Shown: in pieces, positions 1-8,430 of the stretch | Numbering within the stretch: position 1 is the first letter of the stretch | How the letters are laid out: every line of letters begins with the position of its first letter | Source of the DNA: Phosphitispora fastidiosa | Lineage (GTDB): Bacteria > Bacillota > Thermincolia > Thermincolales > UBA2595 | Direction: 5' to 3' | DNA length: 64,000 bases | Assembly: GCF_019008365.1 (NCBI RefSeq) | Contig: NZ_JAHHUL010000005.1 | Coordinates: forward strand, 1 to 64,000 | Program-made: the position numbers and the translations under genes | Notes under the pieces: model-generated | The model's input: the letters and a program-made list of their open reading frames with translations, nothing else | What the model was told of the DNA's origin: nothing | The model's database searches: none

Positions 1-103
1 TCATCTAGGTAAATATTGGAAATTAATGGAGAAATGACTCCCCCCTGAGGGCTTCCAAGGTCTGTTTCCTCCCACACGGTGCACATGCCGGACGAACAAA
101 CAA

Positions 104-131
104 TCCGGGGCTGAAATTATCAGCCCCGGAG
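104..131 (-). terminator. Hairpin terminator after the small membrane protein gene
   Basis: An 11-bp GC-rich stem (arm TCCGGGGCTGA) with a 5-nt AT loop overlaps the stop codon of the gene to its right. In the minus direction it is followed by TTGTTTG, a modest U tract. It probably ends the two-gene transcript that begins at the exchanger gene. Confidence 0.6.
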
Positions 132-533
132 ATATCTTCTTCTGATCCTTCGCCTCCTCAGAGGCCTTAGATTAATTCCAGTCACTCCTCCAAATGCCCC
201 GGCAAATAATATTCCCGCCGATAAAACCAGAGCAGACGCTCCAAACTCAGCAGTTGGAAACATAACTGCCTTCAGGACCGTGATGACAGCCAGGTAAAAT
301 GCAGCTACAACCGCTCCGTGAAGCCAGCCGAGGGTACCGCCTGCCATCCCCCCGCTCAGACCGCCGAGAAAAATACTTATCAATGCCACTGTAATCAGCC
401 AGGGCCACAGGTAAACCACCTCTGACCCTGCCAAGGCAACATAAACAATAAGAGCTGCAAGCCCCAGGATAGTGCCGATAAACACCGTTTTCCCCCCAGC
501 GCTCAGGGCCTCCAGAAATGACCTCAGGTTCAC
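120..533 (-). CDS. Small glycine-rich membrane protein, function unknown
   Basis: 137 residues. A GTG start at 533 follows the ribosome binding site GGGGGT. About four hydrophobic helices are visible (roughly residues 15-35, 40-58, 63-82 and 97-118), with a GGLSGGMAGG glycine cluster between the second and third. The C-terminus is a short, very basic tail (RRRRIRRR) that should lie in the cytoplasm. The gene starts 15 nt after the stop of the exchanger gene, so the two are probably cotranscribed. I do not recognise the family and assign no function. Confidence 0.6.
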   Translation of the reverse strand: MNLRSFLEALSAGGKTVFIGTILGLAALIVYVALAGSEVVYLWPWLITVALISIFLGGLSGGMAGGTLGWLHGAVVAAFYLAVITVLKAVMFPTAEFGASALVLSAGILFAGAFGGVTGINLRPLRRRRIRRRYLRG

Positions 534-548
534 AAACTTACCCCCATC

Positions 549-1547
549 CTAAATTTTATGTCCTATGATAAGGAACAGAAACAGGCTGTAGAACACCCCT
601 CCTGATAAAAGAGTATATGCCCTCAGGTAACCCTTAAGAGACAGGAACACATAAATCATCGCCGCAGATGACAGGGCTACTAAGGCACAGGTGAATGCGG
701 CAGTATTTAGCACCCATGGTGTCATTACAATCCCGATTGCCGGAATAATGGAGCTCTGAAAAACCATAGCCCCTGTTATATTCCCCAGAGCCAGGGTATC
801 TTTTCCCCTGCTGACCCAGATTATACTGTTAAACTTTTCGGGCAGTTCTGTGGCTATAGGAGTTATGACAACTGAAAGAATAAAAGGAGCTATATCCATT
901 ACAACTGCCAGTTTTTCCATTGCGTGCACAAATAATTCTGCTCCTCCTATAATTCCGCCGACAGCTAATAGTACCTGCAGCAGGATAAAGCGGAATCGGG
1001 GCACAACCGATGTCCGATTCAGCAGCAAAGGCTTCAATTCTTCACCGGCCACGCATTCCCCACTTGTAATGGTCTTATAGGCGTATACACCATATGCGGC
1101 TACCAGCCCGGCTGCCAGAATCAGTTTATAGGAATGATTACTTAACAAGGCCGCAAGTATGGCAGTTGAATAAATAATTAAAAAGAATTTCAGGTCCCGT
1201 TTCATCACTCTGTTGTCAATCATCATAGTGGCCCTTCTCCTGCCAAGAAGAGCCAGAATCAGAGCCGCAGTTCCGGTCACAAAGAGGGCCAGGGTTCCCA
1301 GCATAAAAGGGGCCCCCAGAATAGCGCCAACACCTATTTCTGTCGCTGCCTGACTGGCTCCCATTCCGATAGCAATCACCGGAACCAGTGTTTCAGGGAG
1401 CGCTGTGCCTACTGCTGCCAGTATACTGCCTACAGCCCCTTCTGAAAGCTTCATTCGGCGTCCCAGCCATTCTATCCCATTGGTAAAAAGCTCAGCACTC
1501 ACCAGAATTATTCCCAGCCCCATCAACAGTGTCCCGATATTAGCCAT
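549..1547 (-). CDS. Sodium/calcium exchanger family membrane protein
   Basis: Predicted Ca2+(or other cation)/Na+ antiporter in the cytoplasmic membrane. The protein has the two inverted halves of the family: an N-terminal repeat with GSILAAVGTALPET and a C-terminal repeat with SVVITPIATELPEKF. The conserved acidic residues of these alpha repeats bind the cation. About ten hydrophobic segments are visible. I chose the ATG at 1547 because GAGGTGG lies just upstream and the family motif begins shortly after; the open frame extends to 1751, but that stretch falls in a palindromic repeat and looks non-coding. The ion carried cannot be told from sequence. Confidence 0.85.
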   Translation of the reverse strand: MANIGTLLMGLGIILVSAELFTNGIEWLGRRMKLSEGAVGSILAAVGTALPETLVPVIAIGMGASQAATEIGVGAILGAPFMLGTLALFVTGTAALILALLGRRRATMMIDNRVMKRDLKFFLIIYSTAILAALLSNHSYKLILAAGLVAAYGVYAYKTITSGECVAGEELKPLLLNRTSVVPRFRFILLQVLLAVGGIIGGAELFVHAMEKLAVVMDIAPFILSVVITPIATELPEKFNSIIWVSRGKDTLALGNITGAMVFQSSIIPAIGIVMTPWVLNTAAFTCALVALSSAAMIYVFLSLKGYLRAYTLLSGGVFYSLFLFLIIGHKI

Positions 1548-1612
1548 CACACCACCTCTTTCCGCATACATTAAAATATGCAGAAGATGGCGGTTTAATG
1601 CCCTGAAAAAGA

Positions 1613-1743
1613 GGCCATATGGTGACGCGTTGCACCGATTTTCCGCACTGCCGCCTGCGAGTCTAAGCTGCCACCCCTCCGGCAACAAGACTCGTAACGG
1701 CGGCAGTGCCAGGAAAATCTTGTACAACACCTCACCATATGCC
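1613..1743. repeat. Long imperfect palindrome upstream of the exchanger gene
   Basis: Two arms of about 50 nt are imperfectly complementary: the left begins GGCCATATGGTGA and reaches CTGCCGCC, the right runs from GGCGGCAG to TCACCATATGGC read on the other strand. They flank a loop of about 25 nt. The motif CCTCACCATAT at its right end, with the following GTCATTTCCGGAG, recurs in inverted form in the hairpin at 39022-39072, so this is probably a second repeat family rather than a gene-specific hairpin. Confidence 0.65.
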
Positions 1744-1789
1744 ACAGTCATTTCCGGAGCCTATACATTTTAAAATTAGCTGCATGTTT

Positions 1790-1986
1790 TCGAGCCTTAA
1801 AGATATTATTAAGATAGGGGTAGATGTATTCCTGAAGGCGGTGTCTGTCGTCAACCGGTCCAAAGCCGCTTTCAGCGGGTTTGGACCGGTTGAGACGTCT
1901 GGGGGTCCCCCCGATCCGTCGAAGCCCCGGCCTTTCTGAAAGGTCGGGGTTCGGTAACGGATTGGGGGGACCGCCGGAGGAATACC
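1790..1986. repeat. Palindromic element, copy A, with a nested hairpin insertion
   Basis: This stretch matches the 199-bp elements at 8202-8400 and 56359-56557: it shares GGGGTAGATGTATTCC, GTCTGTCGTCAACCGGTCC, TTGAGACGT and CCGCCGGAGGAAT. Its far right arm is lost after GGAATAC and its left end is diverged before about 1790. A second self-complementary block at 1904-1972 (arms GGTCCCCCC and GGGGGGACC) sits in the right half where the other copies have a few bases. No coding potential is seen. Confidence 0.75.
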
Positions 1987-2051
1987 CAAAATTCACAGGC
2001 AATATGAACTCGCACGCTTAAAGAGAGCTATTCTGCTGTACTATAAAACAG

Positions 2052-2171
2052 GAGAGTGGCAGATACATTCCTCCAGGATGGTAACAACTCGACCGGCTAG
2101 CCACTCGCGCAAAGCGCTCGTGGGCCGGTCGGCGTCAGACTCATCCTTCCGGAACATATCTGCCACTCTCT
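2052..2171. repeat. Palindromic element, copy B, variant outer arms
   Basis: Outer arms GAGAGTGGCAGATA and TATCTGCCACTCTC are complementary, with ATTCC/GGAA inside them and an internal hairpin around ACTCGCGCAAAGCGCTCGT. Read on the minus strand, the core TGTTCCGGAAGG, GAGTCTGACG, CCGACCGGCC is closely similar to the copy at 56359-56557, although the outer arms differ. It sits between copy A and the end of ysxC and may also help end transcription. Confidence 0.7.
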
Positions 2172-2198
2172 CAATCTAAGGTAAAATGTCTCCCTTGT

Positions 2199-2783
2199 TC
2201 AGATCATTTTTTCACCGATTAATTTCCACAACTCATCCTTGCCCTGGCCGGTTTCTGCAGAAAAGGCAATTACCGGCGTAGCGGGATACGGTATAAGGGT
2301 TTCCTTAATCACACGGATGTGCTTCGGCCAATTTCCCCGCGCTATTTTATCTGCTTTTGTGGTTACCAGGATTGTGGGAATGCCGAAATGTTTCAGCCAT
2401 TCGTACATCTGGACATCCTCCCTGCTGGGGGCATGCCTGATATCAATCAATTGAATAACTACCCTGAGGTTGTCCCTGTTGAGGAGATATTCCTCAATCA
2501 TTTTACCCCACGCAGCCTTTTCCACCCTGGAGACTTTAGCAAACCCATAACCCGGCAGGTCCACAAAATAAAAACTGTCATTTATGTGATAGAAATTCAG
2601 GAGCCTGGTCTTACCGGGACTGCCGCTGGTCCTGGCCAGCGCCTTCCGGTTAACCAGCCTGTTGATCAGGGATGATTTACCCACATTTGACCGTCCGGCA
2701 AAGGCTATTTCGGGCTGTCCGCCCTCCGGGTACTGTTTAGGCCCAACAGCGCTGATTACATATTCGGCAGAAACTATGCGCAT
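2199..2783 (-). CDS. ysxC: Ribosome biogenesis GTP-binding protein YsxC/EngB
   Basis: 194 residues, the normal length of this essential GTPase, which acts in assembly of the large ribosomal subunit in the cytoplasm. All G motifs are visible: P-loop GRSNVGKS near residue 30, DLPGYG near residue 75, and TKADK near residue 142. The ATG start lies 1 nt after the lon stop, and its ribosome binding site (GAGGAAGG) is inside the end of lon, so translation is likely coupled. The lon-ysxC order is conserved in Bacillus and relatives. The palindromic repeat just downstream is the only terminator-like structure seen. Confidence 0.96.
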   Translation of the reverse strand: MRIVSAEYVISAVGPKQYPEGGQPEIAFAGRSNVGKSSLINRLVNRKALARTSGSPGKTRLLNFYHINDSFYFVDLPGYGFAKVSRVEKAAWGKMIEEYLLNRDNLRVVIQLIDIRHAPSREDVQMYEWLKHFGIPTILVTTKADKIARGNWPKHIRVIKETLIPYPATPVIAFSAETGQGKDELWKLIGEKMI

Positions 2784-2784
2784 C

Positions 2785-5178
2785 CTAAACCTTCCTCAGG
2801 GCCCGTGCCAAAACCTGATCCATATGATCCACCAGGACAAATTCCAGCTTGTTTTTAACCTTGTGTGGAATCTCTTCAAGGTCCTTACGGTTTTCTGCAG
2901 GCAGGATAACAGTCTTAACCCCTGCCCGGTGGGCTGCCAGTACCTTTTCCTTAATCCCGCCGATAGGGAGTACCCGCCCGCGCAGCGTAATTTCACCGGT
3001 CATGGCTATATCACTGACTGTCTTTCTATTGGTCAGCGCCGAAGCAATGGCCGTGGCCATGGTAATCCCGGCTGAAGGCCCATCTTTGGGTATGGCCCCT
3101 TCAGGAACATGGATGTGAATATCGTATTTTTCATAAAACTCCTGAGGGATTCCCAGTTCTTCTGCCTTGGAACGGATATAACTGAAACCGGCCTGTGCCG
3201 ATTCTTTCATGACATCACCGAGTTTCCCCGTAAGAGTTAGCTTACCGGTCCCCTTCAGGGCGGTTACCTCTATGGCCAGTACATCGCCGCCGGTTTCTGT
3301 CCAGGCCAGGCCTGTAGCTATACCTACCTCATCCTCTTTTTCGGCCACACCATACCTGAAACGCGATATCCCCAGGAACTGGTTGAGGTTCTGGATAGTT
3401 GCCTTAATGCTTTTCGTTTTACCCTGGACAATATCCCGGGCCGCTTTCCTGCATATAGTTGCTATAGTGCGTTCCAGGTTACGTACTCCGGCTTCCCTGG
3501 TATATTCCCTGATGATCTTGCGAACTGTGTTTTCGGAAATCGAGAGCATTTTGTTTTTCAGCCCGTGTTCCTTGAGCTGTTTGGGAATCAGGTATCTGGA
3601 AGCAATATGAACCTTCTCTTCCTCAGTGTAACCTGAAAGATAAATAACCTCCATCCGGTCCAGCAGAGGACGCGGAATCGGATGCATGGTGTTGGCAGTC
3701 GTGATAAACATTACATTCGATAGATCAAATGATGCCTCTATATAATGGTCACTGAAGGTGTTGTTCTGCTCAGGATCAAGGACCTCCAGCAGGGCAGCCG
3801 ATGGATCACCTCTAAAATCCATACTCATCTTGTCTATTTCATCCAGCAGAAATACAGGATTATTAGACCCCGCCTGCCTGATACCCTGAATAATCCTGCC
3901 AGGCAATGCACCCACATAAGTGCGGCGATGCCCCCTGATTTCCGCTTCGTCGCGAACACCCCCCAGGGACATGCGGACAAATTTACGTTCCAGGGCCCGG
4001 GCAATAGATTTGGCCAGAGAAGTTTTACCTACCCCGGGCGGTCCCACGAAACATAGGATGGGCCCTTTCATCTTTTTGGCCAGTTTCCTGATGGCAAGAT
4101 ACTCCAGGATTCTGTCTTTAACTTTATCCAATCCATAGTGATCTTCGTTGAGAATAACTTCAGCCTTGTTAATATCAAGGCTGTCTTTGGTTTTCTTATT
4201 CCAAGGCAGCACCAGAAGCCAGTCAAGGTAAGTCCTGATAACACCGGATTCTGCGGCCATCGGAGGCATTTTCTCCAGACGCTCTACTTCTTTGAGGGCT
4301 TTTTCCTCAACTTCCTTCGGCAGCTTGGCCTTGGCTATTTTATCCCGGTATTCTTCACTTTCAGCCACTTTTTCATCTTTTTCACCAAGCTCTTTTTGAA
4401 TGGCCTTTAGCTGTTCCCTCAGGTAATATTCTTTCTGAGTCTTCTCCATCTGTTTCCTGACCCTGAGGTTGATTTTCCGTTCCAGTTCCAAAATCTCAAG
4501 CTCTTTTGTGACAATTTCACAAAGAATCTCTAGCCTCACGGCAATGTCCACAGCCTCCAAAACCCGCTGCTTGTCTTCGATTTTCAGGGCCAGATGTGAT
4601 GCGATGATGTCGGCAAGCCTCCCCGGTTCTTCCAGGTTAACAACTGTTACTACCGTTTCCGGAGGGATCCTCTTGCTCATCTTGACATAGTGCTCAAACT
4701 GGTTTACCAGGCTCCGCATCAAAGCCTCAATCTCTGCCGTGACGTTCCCGGTTTCAGGGTATTCGGTAACCTCCACCTTAAAATAAGGTTCATGATCAAC
4801 ATAATTTTCAATTTTAGCCCTTGACAGTCCTTCCACCAGAACCCTTATGGTTCCTCCCGGCAGCTTCAGCAGCTGCTTTATTTCGGCCACAGTTCCAATT
4901 TCATAGATGTCCGCTTCAGCAGGTTCATCAGTTTGGGCCTCTTTCTGGGTCGCTAAAAAAATGATTCTGTCCCGAATCATTGTTTCTTCAATTGCCTTGA
5001 CTGATTTCTCCCGTCCTACATCCAGATGTATAATCATATACGGGAAAACCAGTATGCCTCGTAAAGGAAGCAGAGGAAGCTGACGTTTGATTTCTGTTAG
5101 CTCTTCCTGCTTTTTTGCCCTTACTTTTCTAGCTTCCGTTACCTCACCGGTTTCTTTGGACTTACTCTGTTCCGCCAA
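2785..5178 (-). CDS. lon: ATP-dependent Lon protease (LonA type)
   Basis: 797 residues, full length. Cytoplasmic homo-hexamer that unfolds and degrades damaged or regulatory proteins. Visible parts in order: an N-terminal substrate-binding region from LPLLPLRG, a coiled central segment, the AAA+ domain with Walker A GPPGVGKT and Walker B FLLDEIDK, and the C-terminal protease domain with catalytic Ser in DGPSAG and catalytic Lys in [10 protein letters not shown]. The start is TTG at 5178 behind GGAGGTGA. A candidate promoter lies at 5234-5263. It precedes ysxC in an apparent two-gene operon. Confidence 0.97.
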   Translation of the reverse strand: MAEQSKSKETGEVTEARKVRAKKQEELTEIKRQLPLLPLRGILVFPYMIIHLDVGREKSVKAIEETMIRDRIIFLATQKEAQTDEPAEADIYEIGTVAEIKQLLKLPGGTIRVLVEGLSRAKIENYVDHEPYFKVEVTEYPETGNVTAEIEALMRSLVNQFEHYVKMSKRIPPETVVTVVNLEEPGRLADIIASHLALKIEDKQRVLEAVDIAVRLEILCEIVTKELEILELERKINLRVRKQMEKTQKEYYLREQLKAIQKELGEKDEKVAESEEYRDKIAKAKLPKEVEEKALKEVERLEKMPPMAAESGVIRTYLDWLLVLPWNKKTKDSLDINKAEVILNEDHYGLDKVKDRILEYLAIRKLAKKMKGPILCFVGPPGVGKTSLAKSIARALERKFVRMSLGGVRDEAEIRGHRRTYVGALPGRIIQGIRQAGSNNPVFLLDEIDKMSMDFRGDPSAALLEVLDPEQNNTFSDHYIEASFDLSNVMFITTANTMHPIPRPLLDRMEVIYLSGYTEEEKVHIASRYLIPKQLKEHGLKNKMLSISENTVRKIIREYTREAGVRNLERTIATICRKAARDIVQGKTKSIKATIQNLNQFLGISRFRYGVAEKEDEVGIATGLAWTETGGDVLAIEVTALKGTGKLTLTGKLGDVMKESAQAGFSYIRSKAEELGIPQEFYEKYDIHIHVPEGAIPKDGPSAGITMATAIASALTNRKTVSDIAMTGEITLRGRVLPIGGIKEKVLAAHRAGVKTVILPAENRKDLEEIPHKVKNKLEFVLVDHMDQVLARALRKV

Positions 5179-5233
5179 TTTTCAGGTCACCTCCGAATCA
5201 GGTCAGTTTTGACCGCAATAAGATACATTATTT

Positions 5234-5263
5234 ATTATATACCTTTTTTTAGTTCACCTGCAA
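5234..5263 (-). promoter_or_regulatory. Candidate sigma-A promoter of lon-ysxC
   Basis: On the minus strand, TTGCAG (5258-5263) is separated by 18 nt from a perfect TATAAT (5234-5239), about 55 nt upstream of the lon start. A palindrome GGTCAGTTTTGACC at 5201-5214 lies between promoter and start; it resembles half of a heat-shock CtsR site but is inverted rather than direct, so no regulator is assigned. Confidence 0.6.
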
Positions 5264-5281
5264 GCCAATGACATTAATTTA

Positions 5282-5309
5282 AAAGCCCCAGCAAATTTCG
5301 GGGCTTGTA
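5282..5309 (-). terminator. Rho-independent terminator after lonB
   Basis: On the minus strand the stem AAGCCCC/GGGGCTT with a 10-nt loop (GAAATTTGCT) is followed by TTTTAAATT. It lies directly after the lonB stop and separates lonB from the lon promoter. Confidence 0.8.
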
Positions 5310-5312
5310 AAA

Positions 5313-6998
5313 TCAACATAATGGCGCTGCACTCAACGTATCTGCCTGGAAATAACCGTCGACCAAAACCTCATCAGGTGTTATCACGTGTTTCACCACA
5401 TCTTCCATGGTGTCTACACAGATAACTTCTATACCCTCCATATTTTTGAACATGGATTGGTAGTTCTCTCGCGGAACAAAGACACGCTTAACCCCTGCCT
5501 GTTTAGCTGCCTCCACCTTGGCGACAACACCCCCGATTGGCTTGACCGTACCTCTGATAGATAATTCACCTGTCATGGCGACCTTATTGTCCACCGGAAC
5601 ATTTTTTATGGCCGAAAAGATGGCAATTGCTATCCCGATTCCGGCAGACGGCCCATCAATGGGAACCCCACCCGGAAAATTAACATGAATATCATAATCA
5701 CGGGTCTCTATCTTAAAACTCTGACGCAGAGTTGTCAGGACATTTTCCACAGAACCCCGCGCCATACTCTTACGCTTCATTACTCTTCCGGGGCCGCCGA
5801 TTTCCTCCTCGTCAACCACCCCGGTAACCGTGAGCCGGCCTTTGCCTTTGGCGGTCTTAGCCACAGTAGCCTCAATTTCCACAAGAGTACCCATGTTAGG
5901 ACCGTAAACAGCCAACCCGTTAACAAATCCAACCTGAGGCGCCGGAGGAATTTTTTTCTCCGGCCGCGGGGAATACTGACCGCTATTAACAACCCACTCA
6001 ATATCATTAACCTTGATTTCTCTCCGTTTTTCTGTCAGGGCTATGCCTGCAGCTATCTGAATCATATTCACAGCCTCCCTGCCATTGGAGGCGTATTTTT
6101 CAAGCACCTCAAGGACGCCCTCTTCAAGGCTGAAATCAATTTTCCGGGCGGCATTTCCGGCAATTTGCTGTATTTCCAGCGGCATCAGAGGCCGGAAGTA
6201 AACCTCCAGACATCTGGATCTGATGGCTGGGGGAATATCCTGGGGCATCCGTGTGGTTGCCCCCACGAGCCGAAAATCTGCCGGCAGCCCGTTTCCGAAC
6301 ATATCATGAATATGGGTAGGTATATTGGTATCCTCAGAACTGTAATAGGCACTTTCCAGGAAGACCTTCCGGTCTTCAAGCACCTTTAGCAGCTTGTTCA
6401 TCTGCATAGAATGCAGTTCACCGATTTCGTCAATAAAAAGAACGCCTCCATGTGCCTTGGTAACAGCGCCTGGTTTAGGCTGAGGGATACCGGCCTGTCC
6501 AAGCGGCCCCGCGCCCTGGTAAATGGGGTCGTGAACTGAACCAATCAGAGGGTCTGCGATTCCCCGCTCGTCAAATCTTGCCGTTGTGGCATCAAGTTCC
6601 ACAAATTTGGACTTCTCTCCAAAGGGAGAATCCGGATTAGTCCTGGCTTCTTGAAGAATAAGCCGTGCCGCCGCAGTTTTCCCCACACCGGGAGGTCCGT
6701 ATATAAGCACATGCTGGGGATTGGGTCCGCACAGCGCTGCTCTCAGGCCTTTTAACCCTTCCTCCTGCCCTATTATTTCTTCAAACCTGGCCGGCCTCGT
6801 CTTTTCGGCCAGAGGTTCAGTCAGGCTCAATTGGCGCAGCTGCTGCAGTTTATCCATTTCTTTGCGAGACTCCCGTTCCACAGCAACCTTATTCCCCTTC
6901 TGCGCTTTCAGCAGATTTAAGAAATATAGTCCGATGACAATGGCAAAAAATAACTGGACAAAACTCAGAAAGCCTCCAATACCACTCAAATAATTCAC
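5313..6998 (-). CDS. lonB: ATP-dependent protease LonB
   Basis: 561 residues. Membrane-anchored Lon-like protease found in spore-forming Firmicutes. After a short N-terminal membrane segment (GFLSFVQLFFAIVIGLYF) come the AAA+ domain (Walker A GPPGVGKT, Walker B LFIDEIGEL) and the Lon protease domain (Ser in DGPSAG, Lys in GGVVAKVEAA). Start chosen at GTG 6998 because a perfect AAGGAGG lies 8 nt upstream and the B. subtilis protein begins at the same place; an upstream TTG at 7079 has no such site. In B. subtilis LonB is a forespore protein; a sporulation role here is inference. Confidence 0.95.
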   Translation of the reverse strand: MNYLSGIGGFLSFVQLFFAIVIGLYFLNLLKAQKGNKVAVERESRKEMDKLQQLRQLSLTEPLAEKTRPARFEEIIGQEEGLKGLRAALCGPNPQHVLIYGPPGVGKTAAARLILQEARTNPDSPFGEKSKFVELDATTARFDERGIADPLIGSVHDPIYQGAGPLGQAGIPQPKPGAVTKAHGGVLFIDEIGELHSMQMNKLLKVLEDRKVFLESAYYSSEDTNIPTHIHDMFGNGLPADFRLVGATTRMPQDIPPAIRSRCLEVYFRPLMPLEIQQIAGNAARKIDFSLEEGVLEVLEKYASNGREAVNMIQIAAGIALTEKRREIKVNDIEWVVNSGQYSPRPEKKIPPAPQVGFVNGLAVYGPNMGTLVEIEATVAKTAKGKGRLTVTGVVDEEEIGGPGRVMKRKSMARGSVENVLTTLRQSFKIETRDYDIHVNFPGGVPIDGPSAGIGIAIAIFSAIKNVPVDNKVAMTGELSIRGTVKPIGGVVAKVEAAKQAGVKRVFVPRENYQSMFKNMEGIEVICVDTMEDVVKHVITPDEVLVDGYFQADTLSAAPLC

Positions 6999-7071
6999 GG
7001 TATACCCTCCTTGGTCGGTATGCAACTCAGTACCTGTGTACCAGGGATAGTATTGCCTGACTAAGGAGGTT

Positions 7072-8049
7072 TTATCCAATCAGCGCCTTCCCGGAGGCCT
7101 GTTGTTGTGGTTCCTCATAGCCGATTATAGCTCTGTACATAAAGTAAGTCATCGGTATAAACGCCAGGCGCGTTATGTAGAAGACAAGCTGTCCGAAGCC
7201 GCCCATCAATTCAATTTCGCCGACCGGATATCGCTGCATAATTCCAAAGGAACCCATGGAATATGTAAATATGAGGCCTGCCAACAACAAATTGATACCA
7301 TAGTAAATATTCAGGTAATCAAAGAACCTCGTCCTATAACGCTGGTGATATTCCTTGACAACCCAAAAAATCAAGACCGCAATCCCAACCTGTGCCGCCT
7401 GGCTCAGTCCCAGTGACCAGGCATATATGCCCCGGCTGGTGATAATACCGGAAAGGTTTACCGGTATAGCTGTCAGCCAGTGAAATACAATAAGTCCCAG
7501 GATGATCCGGGTTGTCGTTACCGGGGGCTTGGCAGCAGGTATTTGGTTTGCAGGAATATTCCCGGAACTGCTCCTTCCCACCGGAGTATACCTGGTGAGG
7601 CCATATATAAGCAGAAGTACTGCAGTCGACGTTAAGGTGAGTTCAATGATCCCTCTTATAGCAGCCAGCATCATATAAGTCTGCCCCAAACCGACAACCA
7701 GACCGCTCTTAAGTGGAATGAGATTATTTTTTTGGATTATCCTCAGAACCATGACCGAAAAGTCACTGATCATCAGGATAGCAAAATACCACTTTAAGGT
7801 ATCCAGAAACGGGTTGGGATAAGACTCAAATTTCCTGATGGCTGTAATTGCTAAAATAAAATTCAGGATGAGCATTGCTATCATATACTGTATTGGGTCA
7901 ATGTACATGCGCAGCACATGCGAAACATCCCTCAAAAGTCCCGATTGTGTTTCTGCAATCTGACCCGCCAGTACTGCAAAACCCAGCAAAATCACAATTA
8001 TGCCGGTAAGTCTTTCTTTTTGTGATTCAGATAACCGCTTTATTTTCAT
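7072..8049 (-). CDS. Integral membrane protein, function unknown
   Basis: 325 residues from the ATG at 8049, which has AGGGAG upstream. Roughly eight hydrophobic segments are spread over the whole length, with short charged loops, for example KFESYPNPFLDTLKW and KEYHQRYRTRFFDYLN. No catalytic or binding motif is recognisable. The gene lies 73 nt upstream of lonB on the same strand and may be cotranscribed with it; it interrupts the otherwise typical lonB-clpX order. I do not recognise the family. Confidence 0.75.
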   Translation of the reverse strand: MKIKRLSESQKERLTGIIVILLGFAVLAGQIAETQSGLLRDVSHVLRMYIDPIQYMIAMLILNFILAITAIRKFESYPNPFLDTLKWYFAILMISDFSVMVLRIIQKNNLIPLKSGLVVGLGQTYMMLAAIRGIIELTLTSTAVLLLIYGLTRYTPVGRSSSGNIPANQIPAAKPPVTTTRIILGLIVFHWLTAIPVNLSGIITSRGIYAWSLGLSQAAQVGIAVLIFWVVKEYHQRYRTRFFDYLNIYYGINLLLAGLIFTYSMGSFGIMQRYPVGEIELMGGFGQLVFYITRLAFIPMTYFMYRAIIGYEEPQQQASGKALIG

Positions 8050-8173
8050 TGATGTTCTCCCTGACAACTTTTTACAATGTATACGCACAAACCAACATTA
8101 TTCACCATAATACATTTAAATATTCAACTACAATAGTGATTATTCCTGCTGAAAGCATCACTATTGCCGTAAA

Positions 8174-8194
8174 AGAACTGCCTGGCTGCAGTTC
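8174..8194 (-). terminator. Hairpin resembling the clpX terminator
   Basis: Stem GAACTGC/GCAGTTC with a 6-nt loop, followed on the minus strand by TTTTAC. Its arms closely match those of the clpX terminator at 8401-8430 on the other side of the palindromic element, so one may be a duplicate of the other. Confidence 0.5.
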
Positions 8195-8201
8195 AGATTG
8201 T

Positions 8202-8400
8202 TGACAAAGTCAGTAATTCTGAGCTTTAAAAACTGTCAATATTACAGGGGTAGATGTATTCCGGAAGGCGGAGTCTGTCGTCAACCGGTCCAAAGCCGCT
8301 ATTCAGCGGGTTTGGGTAACCGGTTGAGACGTAGCCCGCCGGAGGAATGCATCTACCCCTGTCCGTATTACAGTTTAATGCCTAAAAAACGAATTTGTCA
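8202..8400. repeat. 199-bp palindromic element, copy C (MITE-like)
   Basis: Begins TGACAAA and ends TTTGTCA, exactly 199 bp. Inside lie ACAGGGGTAGATG and CATCTACCCCTGT arms (8244-8362) and a core with CAACCGGTCC and GGTTGAGACG. It has the same length, ends and core as the copy at 56359-56557. No open reading frame of note. Similar hairpins (arms AGAACTG/CAGTTC) flank it on both sides. It behaves like a non-autonomous inserted element placed between clpX and its downstream neighbour. Confidence 0.8.
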
Positions 8401-8430
8401 AAAAAAGAACTGCCAGATGGCAGTTCTTTA
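8401..8430 (-). terminator. Rho-independent terminator of clpX
   Basis: Stem AAGAACTGCC/GGCAGTTCTT with loop ATCT, followed on the minus strand by a run of T. It begins at the clpX stop codon. Confidence 0.9.

Noticed and set aside
549-1751. 400-codon version of the exchanger with a 68-residue N-terminal extension
   Set aside because: The extra part lies in a palindromic repeat, and a good GAGGTGG ribosome site precedes ATG 1547.
5201-5214. Possible CtsR heat-shock operator (GGTCAGTTTTGACC) upstream of lon
   Set aside because: CtsR sites are direct heptad repeats; this is an inverted repeat with only one good half.
5685-6389. 234-codon plus-strand ORF opposite lonB
   Set aside because: Antisense shadow of the LonB AAA+ domain; no recognisable protein features.
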